From positions 1-41,142 of the forward strand of contig NZ_JAEMQX010000026.1 of NCBI RefSeq assembly GCF_016463645.1: a stretch of 41,142 nucleotides of DNA, read 5' to 3'. Below are positions 32,223 to 39,093 of this stretch, piece after piece. Positions within the stretch are counted from its first letter, which is position 1. Each line of letters starts with the position of its first letter. The notes under the pieces are model-generated. The model had not been told where the DNA came from and made no database searches. It saw nothing but the letters and a program-made list of their open reading frames with translations. The DNA comes from Sphingopyxis sp. GTDB taxonomy: Bacteria; Pseudomonadota; Alphaproteobacteria; Sphingomonadales; Sphingomonadaceae. The position numbers were made by a program, and so were the translations under genes.

Positions 32223-32488
32223 TCGGCTTCGAAAATATTTCGTTGCGAAACAACGGGTTAACCATGCACCTTGGTGCATAAGGTGTGCAAAGAAATGCTG
32301 TGCGTGGGCGGGTGGTGCATGGTCGTGGCCCGATCCGGGCCGATCGGGGCGGTTTCCGGCTTCCGGCGGGGCGCGATGCGGCCGCAGGCCGTCCAAAGCG
32401 GGACCATGGCGACGTTGCGCCTGAAGTCGCGTGCGCTATGGTGGCGGACGGCAAACGGGAATGGTCGAAACTGTGAAAGGAGTCGAGC

Positions 32489-32713
32489 ATGGCCCGAAAA
32501 GGACCGAGCAATCTGGAGGCATTGGCGCGTCTTGCGAGCGAGCGGGCGAAGCTGGAAGCGCGGGAACGGGATATCATACAGCGTGTGGGTGAAGAGTTGG
32601 GCACGGTGATAGTCGAGGCCGGATTGGCCGATATCACGCGAGCCGAGTTCGCCCCGATCGCACAGCGGATCGCCGCGCTGGGCGTTGCGGAAGCTGCGCG
32701 GCGTCTTGCCTGA
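32489..32713 (+). CDS. Small helical plasmid protein (resembles DUF6437)
   Basis: A 74-residue, almost wholly helical, charged protein with a coiled-coil start: L-E-A-L-A-R-L-A-S-E-R-A-K-L-E-A-R-E-R-D-I. It resembles the DUF6437-type proteins found in sphingomonads near mobilisation genes, from memory and not checked. It has a good AAAGGAG ribosome site and follows the oriT region on the opposite strand from the relaxase transcript. It may be an additional mobilisation accessory factor. Confidence 0.7.
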   Translation: MARKGPSNLEALARLASERAKLEARERDIIQRVGEELGTVIVEAGLADITRAEFAPIAQRIAALGVAEAARRLA

Positions 32714-32730
32714 TCGCGGTGGGGTTTTTC

Positions 32731-32768
32731 CGCAAAAGAAAAGGCCGGACGGCGTAAGCCGTCCGGCC
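32731..32768 (-). terminator. Rho-independent terminator for the minus-strand transcript
   Basis: A perfect 11-base stem, GGCCGGACGGC and GCCGTCCGGCC (32743-32753 and 32758-32768), has a GTAA loop. On the minus strand it is followed by TTTTCTTTT. It would end transcription coming from the genes at 32850-34808. On the plus strand the T tract is missing, although the 32489-32713 gene ends just before it. Confidence 0.75.
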
Positions 32769-32822
32769 CAAAATTCCGGGCACGACCGAGACGAAACCTA
32801 TGCTGGAAGCCCCGCCCCAAGC

Positions 32823-32844
32823 GCGGCCGGCCCAAGCCGGCCGC
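32823..32844. repeat. GC-rich perfect hairpin
   Basis: GCGGCCGGC and GCCGGCCGC with a four-base loop lie directly after the stop of the minus-strand gene ending at 32850. It may assist the terminator downstream or protect the 3' end of the transcript. Confidence 0.6.
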
Positions 32845-32849
32845 TGGGG

Positions 32850-33074
32850 TCAAATTGCATAGCCCAGGTCGCGAAAGTGTGCGATCCAATCGGCATCCTG
32901 CCAACCCTCTCCCGCGCGATTTTCGACGGTAAGAGGGCATTCGTCGCTGAGAAGTTCGTGCAGCATTTCCTGTTGGCTGAGAGGTTTGCCATCGCTGGCT
33001 GATCGGAGAAGTTCGCGTAGTATCTCCAGCTGGCTGAACGGCTCGGCATCACCGGTCGAGGTTTCTTCAGTCAT
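32850..33074 (-). CDS. Small acidic hypothetical protein
   Basis: A 74-residue acidic protein without recognised family. It contains two similar L-x-x-L-L-R/S-S/D helices: Q-L-E-I-L-R-E-L-L-R-S and Q-Q-E-M-L-H-E-L-L-S-D, an internal near-repeat. It ends W-I-A-H-F-R-D-L-G-Y-A-I. ATG 33074 has GAAGGAG at a suitable distance. Last gene of a minus-strand group with the DUF2493 and DUF736 genes. Confidence 0.6.
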   Translation of the reverse strand: MTEETSTGDAEPFSQLEILRELLRSASDGKPLSQQEMLHELLSDECPLTVENRAGEGWQDADWIAHFRDLGYAI

Positions 33075-33099
33075 GGTGGTGAACTCCTTCGGCGGGGAA

Positions 33100-33123
33100 G
33101 CGGCCAGCCTTTTGGCTGGCCGC
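33100..33123. terminator. Perfect GC hairpin in the leader of the 32850-33074 gene
   Basis: GCGGCCAGCC and GGCTGGCCGC enclose TTTT (33100-33123). It lies 18 bases after the DUF2493 stop and before the ribosome site of the next minus-strand gene. It could be a partial terminator, an RNA-stabilising hairpin or an attenuator. There is no T tract after it on either strand, so a full terminator is less likely. Confidence 0.5.
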
Positions 33124-33140
33124 CCGGTTGCATGGGCCAG

Positions 33141-34208
33141 TCAGGCCCATTGGCGCGGTTGATCGGGGACGATCAGGGGTTCGCGGTCGCGACTGGTGAA
33201 GTGCCGTCCTTCGGCGCGCGTTTCGGTAACGGTGCGCGGGCCTTGTCCACCATTCTGTTCGTTCTTTCGCAGGATATGCAAAGGGACGTTTCGGGCGCGC
33301 AGCTTGCGGGCGAGGTCCACCTGCACATGGGTGTTTTCGCCGATAAGGGCTTCGGCGAATTTGGTGCGGTTCCATTGTTCGTTGCGATAGAAGGCGGCTC
33401 GGCTTCCCATATCCTTCTTCAAGCGCCAAAGGACGATGGGAATACCCCTGTTGGCGGCCCAGTCGCTCGCGATCTGTTCGATGCCTGTCCAGCGCGCGCC
33501 GGTGTGGAGCGCCATATTGGGATAGCGTTCGCGGATGGCGTCGAGACGCTGGAAAACCATGTCGCAATCTTCCCAGGGTCCGCCGGAGACGAGGATGTTG
33601 ACGCCTTTGGGGTTGTGCTCGAAATGCTTTTCGGCTTCGCGCGCCTTGAGCCAGTCGATTGCCTCGATCTGCGAGGCGGACAGGGGGCCGCTGGTGCGGC
33701 TGCCGCGCGTAGTGTTGAAGGGCCGTCCGGTTTCGATGCGGTAGACTTCGCCCGCGTGGTCGCGCATCGCTTCGAGGGCGGCGCGTGCTTCGGCAAGCGA
33801 CTGGCAAAGCTGCTGCTGTTCCTCGACCTGACTTTGATAGACTTCGCTTGGGTCGAAGGCGCGGGCGAGGTCGCCAAGTTCCTGCGCTGCCTGATCTTCG
33901 GCGCGGTCGATCCGTCCGGCGACGACATGGAAGGAATTGACGAATCCCCATGCGAGGGATTGGGCGTATTCTTCCAGCCGCGACTCTTGGGTGAGGCGGA
34001 AGATGGCTGAGATGATTTCTTCGATGCAGAGGCGCGCCTGTTCGGGGTCTGGCATTTCGGCGTCGGTGGGTTCCGCCGCGATTGACAGGCGCGATTCGAC
34101 GATGGTTTCGGTAAAGCCGTGCTCGAAATTGTCGGCGCTGGTGAGGCTCGCATAGACTTCTGCGAAGTCGGTAAAGCTGCTAAAAGATTGTGATTTCGTT
34201 CGTGCCAT
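33141..34208 (-). CDS. DUF2493 (SLOG-like) domain protein
   Basis: A 355-residue cytoplasmic protein. Residues 1-160 are helical and charged, with a coiled-coil part near 120-150. Residues about 202-265 form a DUF2493 domain, a Rossmann-like nucleotide-binding fold related to YspA/SLOG proteins: G-V-N-I-L-V-S-G-G-P-W-E-D, a helix, Y-P-N-M-A-L-H-T-G-A-R-W-T-G-I-E-Q-I-A, then I-P-I-V-L-W-R-L. SLOG proteins sense or process nucleotide-derived ligands, but the role in plasmids is unknown. It sits downstream of the DUF736 gene in the same direction, a pairing often seen in alphaproteobacterial plasmids. Confidence 0.88.
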   Translation of the reverse strand: MARTKSQSFSSFTDFAEVYASLTSADNFEHGFTETIVESRLSIAAEPTDAEMPDPEQARLCIEEIISAIFRLTQESRLEEYAQSLAWGFVNSFHVVAGRIDRAEDQAAQELGDLARAFDPSEVYQSQVEEQQQLCQSLAEARAALEAMRDHAGEVYRIETGRPFNTTRGSRTSGPLSASQIEAIDWLKAREAEKHFEHNPKGVNILVSGGPWEDCDMVFQRLDAIRERYPNMALHTGARWTGIEQIASDWAANRGIPIVLWRLKKDMGSRAAFYRNEQWNRTKFAEALIGENTHVQVDLARKLRARNVPLHILRKNEQNGGQGPRTVTETRAEGRHFTSRDREPLIVPDQPRQWA

Positions 34209-34242
34209 GGGTTCGACTCCGAATGGCTGGCAGGGGCGAAAT

Positions 34243-34271
34243 GGGCCGGAGTGCTTCCATCACTCCGGCCC
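34243..34271 (-). promoter_or_regulatory. Leader hairpin of the DUF2493 gene
   Basis: An 11-base perfect stem (34243-34253 with 34261-34271) has the loop ATGGAAG on the coding strand. It is followed by CATTCGGAGT, which includes the ribosome site, and the ATG at 34208. The DUF736 gene has a leader of the same design (34829-34846). It lies 9 bases beyond the DUF736 stop, so it could also act as an intercistronic attenuator. Confidence 0.6.
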
Positions 34272-34280
34272 GATCGCTTT

Positions 34281-34808
34281 TCAGATGGCGGCTTCCTCCG
34301 TATTTGCCTTGGTGGCCTTGCCGCGACGGCTGGCGGCGTCATTGGCGCTGCCAAGGTCTGCGGGAGCGCCCGCCGGGATGGGGGGCAGTCCACCGTTGGG
34401 CGCGGTGCTTTCGCCAAGTCCGTCATCGGATTGCTGGCCGGGTTCGTGCTCGCCCATGTCGGCGCTGTTGATCGTGGCGCGGCGCGCGGGTGCCGGTTCG
34501 TCCCACGACACATTGAAGCTGCCGTCATCTTGCCGGAAAAGCTTGATATAGTAGCGTTTCCCGTCAGTCTTGGGAGGGATGATGGAACCCTGATAGAAAA
34601 TCAGGCCGGTTTCGCGTCCCGCCTGCTCGAACAACGAGCCGAGCTTTGCCCATTCGCGCGAAGGGTTCATGCCCATGACGTCACAGACGGGCGAACGCTC
34701 CTTGGTGCGCGTGACGGAGGCCAGATAGATGGTGACGGAAAAGTCCGGGTGAACGAGACGGCCGGTAAAGACGCCATCGTCGTTGCGCTTGAGATTGCCG
34801 ATATTCAT
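34281..34808 (-). CDS. DUF736 family protein
   Basis: A 175-residue protein. The N-terminal 105 residues are a DUF736 domain: M-N-I-G-N-L-K-R-N-D-D-G-V-F-T-G-R-L, P-x-F-S-V-T-I-Y-L, then P-V-C-D-V-M and I-I-P-P-K-T-D-G-K-R-Y-Y-I-K-L-F. The remaining 70 residues are a low-complexity linker rich in Pro, Gly, Ala and Asp, longer than in most members. DUF736 proteins are small and frequent on alphaproteobacterial plasmids and ICEs; no function is established. It heads a minus-strand group with the DUF2493 gene and has a hairpin leader. Confidence 0.9.
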   Translation of the reverse strand: MNIGNLKRNDDGVFTGRLVHPDFSVTIYLASVTRTKERSPVCDVMGMNPSREWAKLGSLFEQAGRETGLIFYQGSIIPPKTDGKRYYIKLFRQDDGSFNVSWDEPAPARRATINSADMGEHEPGQQSDDGLGESTAPNGGLPPIPAGAPADLGSANDAASRRGKATKANTEEAAI

Positions 34809-34828
34809 AGCTCTTACTCCGAATGTCC

Positions 34829-34846
34829 GGCGCTTCCATCGCCGGG
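34829..34846 (-). promoter_or_regulatory. Leader hairpin of the DUF736 gene
   Basis: CCGGCG and CGCCGG arms bracket the loop ATGGAAG on the coding strand, followed by CATTCGGAGT and the start codon at 34808. The loop and the sequence after it match the DUF2493 leader although the stems differ in sequence. Conserved loop with changed stem pairs suggests a selected RNA structure. Confidence 0.6.
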
Positions 34847-35047
34847 GGGTTGGTGCCGTCCGGGGCGTCTCCCCTTCCGACGCCTTCCTTTTACAAGAGG
34901 CGGAGAAATCGGTCTATCATATTGTTTTCTTGACAGAAATTCATCGTGCATGGTGAACCTGAGCCTGAACCGGGAGCGTCAGCGACCCACGGAAAAACGC
35001 ATTGCGAAGCAATTCTTGACTGATCGTCCGAAGACATGGCGAGGGCT

Positions 35048-35303
35048 GTCGTTCATCGCGCCCGGAGCCACCTTCGCCTGGGGCGCAAGTGTCGGGGGCC
35101 GGACGGGGGAGCAAGGGACGTCGCGCTGCGGCCTTTAGAAAATCTTGGAGAAAATGGGGGCTGCCGGCCCTCGCCCCGCGAACAACGTCGGCAGCCCCCA
35201 TTTTCTCTTAGATTTTCTTGGCCGGAGGCAGCCCTTGCTCCCCCGGCCGGCCCCCGATACGCCGGCGACACTGGCGAGGGTGGCGCAGGGTGCGATGAAC
35301 GAC
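35048..35303. repeat. 256-bp interrupted palindrome (long inverted repeat)
   Basis: This is a large inverted repeat in a gene-free region. The inner arms, 35137-35166 and 35189-35218, match at 28 of 30 positions. The next arms, 35091-35117 and 35232-35258, match at 25 of 27. The outer arms, 35054-35078 and 35273-35297, match at 21 of 25, with GTCGTT / AACGAC closing the ends. The loop is 22 bases. The left and right spacers differ in length, so the arms have diverged while keeping pairing. It could be a short non-autonomous mobile element, a replication or single-strand initiation site, or a structured RNA. Confidence 0.85.
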
Positions 35304-35319
35304 CGGGTCGAAGGACGAT

Positions 35320-35407
35320 GCTGGCCGCGGCGTGCCGACGCGGCCAGCCCGGCAAGTAACGCGCGGTCCCGCCGGGACCGCTTCCCTTAGGAAGGCCTTT
35401 GGCCTTC
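35320..35407. repeat. Cluster of perfect GC-rich hairpins
   Basis: Three perfect hairpins stand in a row: 35320-35348 (10-base arms GCTGGCCGCG / CGCGGCCAGC), 35363-35381 (GCGGTCCC / GGGACCGC) and 35391-35407 (GAAGGCC / GGCCTTC). A variant of the second motif, GCGGTCCCGTAGGGA, recurs at about 35516. No gene is read through them. They lie just after the long inverted repeat. Confidence 0.7.
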
Positions 35408-35616
35408 GTGCGTCAGCGATCGTCACCCGAAGGGCCGAGACGCGCTCCGCGCGGCTCGGTGGAGCTTGGTGCCCGCGGCCGCGTAGCGGGCGTGGGCGTC
35501 AAGCGGAATAGAGCGCGGTCCCGTAGGGAGACGCCCCTCCCTTCACTCATTCTCTTACTATGGAAATGGCGGCCCTGATCCAACCGAGCCCAACACCGAT
35601 AGCAAATGTGGGACGC

Positions 35617-35931
35617 CTATTCCTCGTCGGAGCCCAGATCCCGCCATTGGTAGAGTATGCGCTCGATTGAGGACTGGTGGCCGAATGCTTCAGGGTAGAT
35701 TGCGCCGCCATGTTGTCCGAGGAAGGCGAACAAGGTGGCCATGTCGGCAGCGACAGCGCGATCGATTGCGAAGAGGTCTGCGATGTCGAATCCGCCCCAG
35801 TCTGCTCCGTTATGCCAGGCGAGTAGAAAGTTCGCGGCGCGCCGAGCTTGGCCGGTGTCGCTCGACGCAAGTTCGAACAACCTGTCCACGGCAGTGCGGG
35901 CCTCAGGTGGGATCATCGAGATGACGGTCAT
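35617..35931 (-). CDS. Small hypothetical protein (resembles DUF7673)
   Basis: A 104-residue protein with A-V-D-R-L-F-E-L-A, then A-A-N-F-L-L-A-W-H-N-G-A-D-W-G-G-F-D-I-A-D-L-F-A-I-D-R-A-V-A-A-D-M. This block resembles a small family of plasmid proteins that I recall as DUF7673, not checked. It has no membrane segment or signal peptide. The start may be ATG 35931 or 35916; neither has a strong ribosome site. It stands alone between two gene-poor stretches. Confidence 0.65.
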   Translation of the reverse strand: MTVISMIPPEARTAVDRLFELASSDTGQARRAANFLLAWHNGADWGGFDIADLFAIDRAVAADMATLFAFLGQHGGAIYPEAFGHQSSIERILYQWRDLGSDEE

Positions 35932-36108
35932 CTTTATGAGAACTCCTCCATGCCGGCGCCTGAGTCAATCGACACCCAAGTCGCGTGAAAGCATCAGGGT
36001 CGTCTTTACAGGTTCGGTTTCTTCCTACGCATTGATCGATGTGTGATCTTAGCGTCGATGTGCTCGATTTGTGGCGGGGAGCGTTTTCGGCGCGGTTAGT
36101 GCGCGCTG

Positions 36109-36594
36109 CTACCCGAGAACGTCGTCTCCAAGGATGAGTGCGGCTGCCCGATTGATCCCGTCCTCGTCGGAGGGGTCGAGAAACGTGGCATTGGGCGAGC
36201 GCTTCAGAACCGCCGATGCAAGTTGACCGCGCTCTTCGCCTTGCACGGGATAGGCGATGACGCGGCCGCTCTCGATGACCAACAGGGAGTGGCGCAGGCG
36301 TGAGCGAATTTCTTGCATGATCGCCGCATGGTCGACAAGTCTGGCAACCTCGAGTTCGAGACTAGCTGCGATGCGATGGCCGTCGGTACAGATGGCGGGG
36401 TGGGAGCATGCAATCCTTGCGTCGACCAACGCCTGGTCGAGTGCCCCGGTTGCCCGCAAACGGATTGCCCCGTCGGAGGCATGATTGTCGGCCGCGAATG
36501 CCTGTTCTCCATCGATCCAGATCTGCGCTGCGAACCGTGGCAACTGGCTGTCGGCATCGATAGTGAGCTGCAATGCGCGAAGTTCAATGTTCAT
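36109..36594 (-). CDS. Unrecognised 161-residue protein divergent from an XRE regulator
   Basis: ATG 36594 is preferred to the open frame's 36657 start because GGGAG lies seven bases before it. The sequence alternates beta and helical stretches and has no signal or membrane helix. The C-terminal part has P-S-D-E-D-G-I-N-R-A-A-A-L-I-L-G. No family is recognised. It shares its upstream region with the XRE gene, which carries two palindromes, so both may be controlled by the XRE protein. Confidence 0.6.
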   Translation of the reverse strand: MNIELRALQLTIDADSQLPRFAAQIWIDGEQAFAADNHASDGAIRLRATGALDQALVDARIACSHPAICTDGHRIAASLELEVARLVDHAAIMQEIRSRLRHSLLVIESGRVIAYPVQGEERGQLASAVLKRSPNATFLDPSDEDGINRAAALILGDDVLG

Positions 36595-36665
36595 GAGCGG
36601 CTCCCGAGGATGGCCTCGCATCACCGTGACAATTGCGACACCTATCGATGCGTGCAAGACGATTC

Positions 36666-36694
36666 GGAACGATCGTTCCTAGAACGATCATTCC
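36666..36694. promoter_or_regulatory. Tandem palindromic operator before the XRE gene
   Basis: A perfect 14-base palindrome, GGAACGATCGTTCC (36666-36679), is followed one base later by a close copy, AGAACGATCATTCC (36681-36694). The centres are 15 bases apart, about one and a half helical turns. This layout is common for XRE/C-type autoregulators. The site lies 22 bases before the XRE start codon and also upstream of the divergent 161-residue gene. Confidence 0.75.
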
Positions 36695-36715
36695 GATGAT
36701 GTTTCCCCTTCGCTC

Positions 36716-36934
36716 ATGGATCTCAAGGAGATCATGGCGAGGAATCTGCGTCGGTTACGTCATGACAAACAACTGACGCAGGAGGAGCTTGCCGATCGGG
36801 CGGGCATCAGTGCGCGATATATCGGCGCGATCGAGCGAGCGGCGGTTTCGGCCAGCGTGACTATATTGGGCCAGATCGCGGTTGCCCTTGGGATAGAACC
36901 CGCCGACTTGCTGCGAAGCGAGAAAGAAGAATAG
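36716..36934 (+). CDS. XRE-family helix-turn-helix regulator
   Basis: A 72-residue single-domain XRE regulator. The helix-turn-helix is L-T-Q-E-E-L-A-D-R-A-G-I-S-A-R-Y-I-G-A-I-E (residues about 20-40), followed by V-S-A-S-V-T-I-L-G-Q-I-A-V-A-L-G-I. Size and form resemble controller (C) proteins, but no restriction-modification genes are seen beside it. It probably binds the tandem palindromes just upstream and regulates itself and the divergent gene. Confidence 0.88.
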   Translation: MDLKEIMARNLRRLRHDKQLTQEELADRAGISARYIGAIERAAVSASVTILGQIAVALGIEPADLLRSEKEE

Positions 36935-36960
36935 CAACGGCTGTGCTGCACCGACCGGCG

Positions 36961-37992
36961 TTACGCCGATGCGGCTCGATCGGCCGGGTCCAGTGCCTGC
37001 AGCGTGCATGGGACGGCATGGAAGCGATCGAGCCAACTACCCATAGTCGGTCGCTCCTGCAGAGGAACCTGCGCCGCAGCGTCGAGAAAGGCGATAAGCT
37101 GCGTTGGCGTCTCGCGCGCTATGCGATCGACTTCCTCGACCGGGAGCAATCCTTCGGTGCGGATGAAGCTCGTCATCGAACCGGGCTTTGCTTCGCTGCC
37201 CCGCAATCCCTTGGTGGTCGATCGCCAGAGCCCTTCACACGTGCGCAGACGGGGACGGGCGCGCGCTTCCATAAGCACGATCATTCGTAGATATTCCGCA
37301 GGGAGTGATCGCACTTCGTCGGGCTTCATGCCGGTGCAGAAGAAGCAGGAGCTTGCGACCGGCACGGGAAGGCCGGCGGACCGGATCCGATCCTTGCAGG
37401 CGTCCCTGTCCCATCCCCATTCGCGTAGCGGGTAGCGATAAGTGTAATGTTCATCGGAGTAGCCTTCAGCATGGGCGTAGCGCTGGCTGTCGCGGCGACC
37501 GCAGTCGAACCCTATTAGGCGCATAACCTTTTGGCCGCGCGCCCAGGCGCGTTGCGCCGGCGGCCAGACCTTGGTCCAAGCGTCCTGAGGCGCGACTTTC
37601 CACTTCAAACTGCATCGGCCAGAACCAAATGCGATCGACGGCAATGTGCCATTGGTCAGGCAGTTTTCGAGGAGGTCGTGATAGGGCGGCCAGTGTTTGA
37701 AACGCTTGGGCTGATAGCGGACCATCTCGTTCGGGATACCGCGCTGATCCATCCATGCTCGGAAGATTGGGATGAACGCCAGCGTCTCCGGGCGCTCCGG
37801 CATCTGTGCGATGAGGACCATATCGATCGGGTCGCCGCGCGCGTGCATTTCGATGATCATTGCGGTCGAATCAACTCCAGCTCCCCAAGCGACGACAACC
37901 GGCGGTCGTTGGGGGCAGGCGGAGGATGGAAGAGGCGTCGCCGTAGCGCTTGCCGCTGCCGCATGTTGGGGGACGTTCGTGAGAACGGTCAT
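36961..37992 (-). CDS. PP-loop ATPase, PAPS-reductase-like, cysteine-rich
   Basis: A 343-residue cytoplasmic protein of the adenine-nucleotide alpha-hydrolase (PP-loop) group. The PP-loop is V-V-V-A-W-G-A-G-V-D-S-T-A (residues 32-44). Later blocks are E-R-P-E-T, G-S-G-R-C-S-L-K-W-K-V-A-P, L-I-G-F-D-C-G-R-R-D-S-Q-R and A-S-S-C-F-F-C-T-G-M-K. Cys127, 164, 199, 216 and 219 could bind a metal or an iron-sulfur cluster. The nearest known enzymes are PAPS reductases and plasmid or phage proteins of unknown role; members of the wider group modify nucleic acids (for example with sulfur). It starts at 37992 with CGGAG eight bases upstream. Confidence 0.8.
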   Translation of the reverse strand: MTVLTNVPQHAAAASATATPLPSSACPQRPPVVVAWGAGVDSTAMIIEMHARGDPIDMVLIAQMPERPETLAFIPIFRAWMDQRGIPNEMVRYQPKRFKHWPPYHDLLENCLTNGTLPSIAFGSGRCSLKWKVAPQDAWTKVWPPAQRAWARGQKVMRLIGFDCGRRDSQRYAHAEGYSDEHYTYRYPLREWGWDRDACKDRIRSAGLPVPVASSCFFCTGMKPDEVRSLPAEYLRMIVLMEARARPRLRTCEGLWRSTTKGLRGSEAKPGSMTSFIRTEGLLPVEEVDRIARETPTQLIAFLDAAAQVPLQERPTMGSWLDRFHAVPCTLQALDPADRAASA

Positions 37993-38219
37993 AACGATGC
38001 TCCGATTTCAGGATGGTCCCGCGCTTCCCCCCTCCACTTCCTCTTGCTCGGCTGTTTGACCTTCAAGGCGTGGAACAGAGAAGGCGCAAAGGCCTTTCCG
38101 CGAGTGCGCCGAGCGGGTCACGCACGGCGCCGATGAGAGGCCATGAGTGCTGGGACGTTTAGTGCGCCTGCACCGGGGAAAATGAGGACGGCGAAACGTG
38201 ATGGGCGGATCGCGCAGGC
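37993..38219. other. Short intergenic stretch
   Basis: About 230 bases without a supported gene between two minus-strand genes. The pyrimidine-rich run at about 38021-38046 is on the plus strand. No strong hairpin or promoter was seen. Confidence 0.4.
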
Positions 38220-39029
38220 CTAGGTGATTGCGCCGGGCTTGTTGGCGCGCAGCGCGCGAAGAAAGACATCGCGGATCGGACAATGTTGCCGCAGCAGGTC
38301 GAGACCGTCTGGTTGCGCCATTATGCGATCCAGCAAGAACGAGATGATCGCACCCGCCATGTCGAGCGCCCCTTTCGATTCTGGTGTTTGGACGGTTAGG
38401 GCGAGTTTGAGTTCCTCAATCCACGCCCACAGGTGGGCTTTGGGCGCGCCAGTCGTGAGATCGTTGCGATCGAGGACCGAAGCGAACGGCAAAGCTGAGT
38501 TCGCACGAAGCTGGTCGCGCACCTGGAGACCGATTTCGGTGACAGGTATATAGCAGTCGAAGCCGTCGCCGGTTTGTGAGGACAGGCGCTGGCGTGCTTC
38601 GTTGCGAGACCCTGGAGCACGGATGAGGGTCGCGCCGACATCTCGATAGTCGAGCGCAACGAAGCGTTCTTCCACAGGCAAGGTTACCGAATATAGACCG
38701 CGGCGCTGGATCAGGCCGTGAAGCCCGCGGGTCGGGTTGATTGTCGTAGCCGAGATGATGAGACTCTGCGCGACGCGAAGCCAGGTGCTTTCCGAGAATT
38801 GCGCGAGCGGTATGACGTACCGTGCGATGCGTGGCTCGCACTCGGCGAGCCGGCGGACGGCATCGATCGTCGAGTCTGTTCCGCAGGGCTCGATCGCGAA
38901 TGCGAGGGAAAGTTCGGCACTCGTCAGTGCTACCCAGGAAGGCACGGAAGCGTGTGGGACCGAGGCGCCAGCTTCTCTTTCGCCTTTGTCGGTCGAAACG
39001 GTGACTGGTGGAATGGAACAGGCAAGCAT
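38220..39029 (-). CDS. Unrecognised 269-residue protein
   Basis: A soluble protein with no family I can name. Mixed alpha/beta composition; residues about 105-180 contain G-L-Y-S-V-T-L-P-V-E-E-R-F-V-A-L-D-Y and G-D-G-F-D-C-Y-I-P-V-T-E-I-G-L. The C-terminal third is helical (I-I-S-F-L-L-D-R-I-M-A). The ribosome site CAGGAGA precedes ATG 39029. It runs in the same direction as the genes on both sides and may be co-transcribed with the 171-residue gene upstream. Confidence 0.65.
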   Translation of the reverse strand: MLACSIPPVTVSTDKGEREAGASVPHASVPSWVALTSAELSLAFAIEPCGTDSTIDAVRRLAECEPRIARYVIPLAQFSESTWLRVAQSLIISATTINPTRGLHGLIQRRGLYSVTLPVEERFVALDYRDVGATLIRAPGSRNEARQRLSSQTGDGFDCYIPVTEIGLQVRDQLRANSALPFASVLDRNDLTTGAPKAHLWAWIEELKLALTVQTPESKGALDMAGAIISFLLDRIMAQPDGLDLLRQHCPIRDVFLRALRANKPGAIT

Positions 39030-39093
39030 CGCCGTGTCTCCTGTATGTGGGAGGTTGCCAGGTTCGCGGGCTTCGCATCGCGGGGAGCGACAC

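Larger units (their letters stand above)
32045..32488. other. oriT: Putative origin of transfer (oriT) region
   Basis: This 444-base gene-free stretch lies between the divergent RHH-traD-relaxase transcript and a small plus-strand gene. It holds GCATCCCG repeats, the 21-base palindrome at 32202-32222, an AT-rich patch (32231-32241), the dyad CGTTG/CAACG (32241-32255), and the dyad ATGCACC-TT-GGTGCAT (32264-32279). R388 (MobF) has a similar GCACC/GGTGC dyad beside nic. About 25 bases further, 32302-32318 reads GCGTGGGCGGGTGGTGC, close to the F nic region GCGTGGGGTGTGGTGC as I remember it. The combination strongly suggests oriT; the exact nick is not established. Confidence 0.65.
34847..35616. 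other. Gene-free region before the DUF736 operon
   Basis: About 770 bases without a gene I can support, dominated by the long inverted repeat (35048-35303) and the hairpin cluster (35320-35407). An AT-rich patch at about 34915-34945 (with TTGACA on the plus strand at 34930-34935) is the likeliest place for promoters, but no clean -10 box was found. The open frames here are short and follow the GC-rich inverted arms. Confidence 0.5.

Noticed and set aside
32045..32488. Vegetative origin of replication
   Set aside because: Repeats are present, but no replication initiator gene is nearby; the relaxase operon and nic-like sequence favour oriT.
34930..34960. A sigma-70 promoter based on TTGACA at 34930-34935
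   Set aside because: No acceptable -10 box at 16-18 bases, and no gene follows on the plus strand.
36716..36934. XRE protein as the controller of a restriction-modification system
   Set aside because: The size fits a C protein, but no methyltransferase or endonuclease gene is recognisable nearby.
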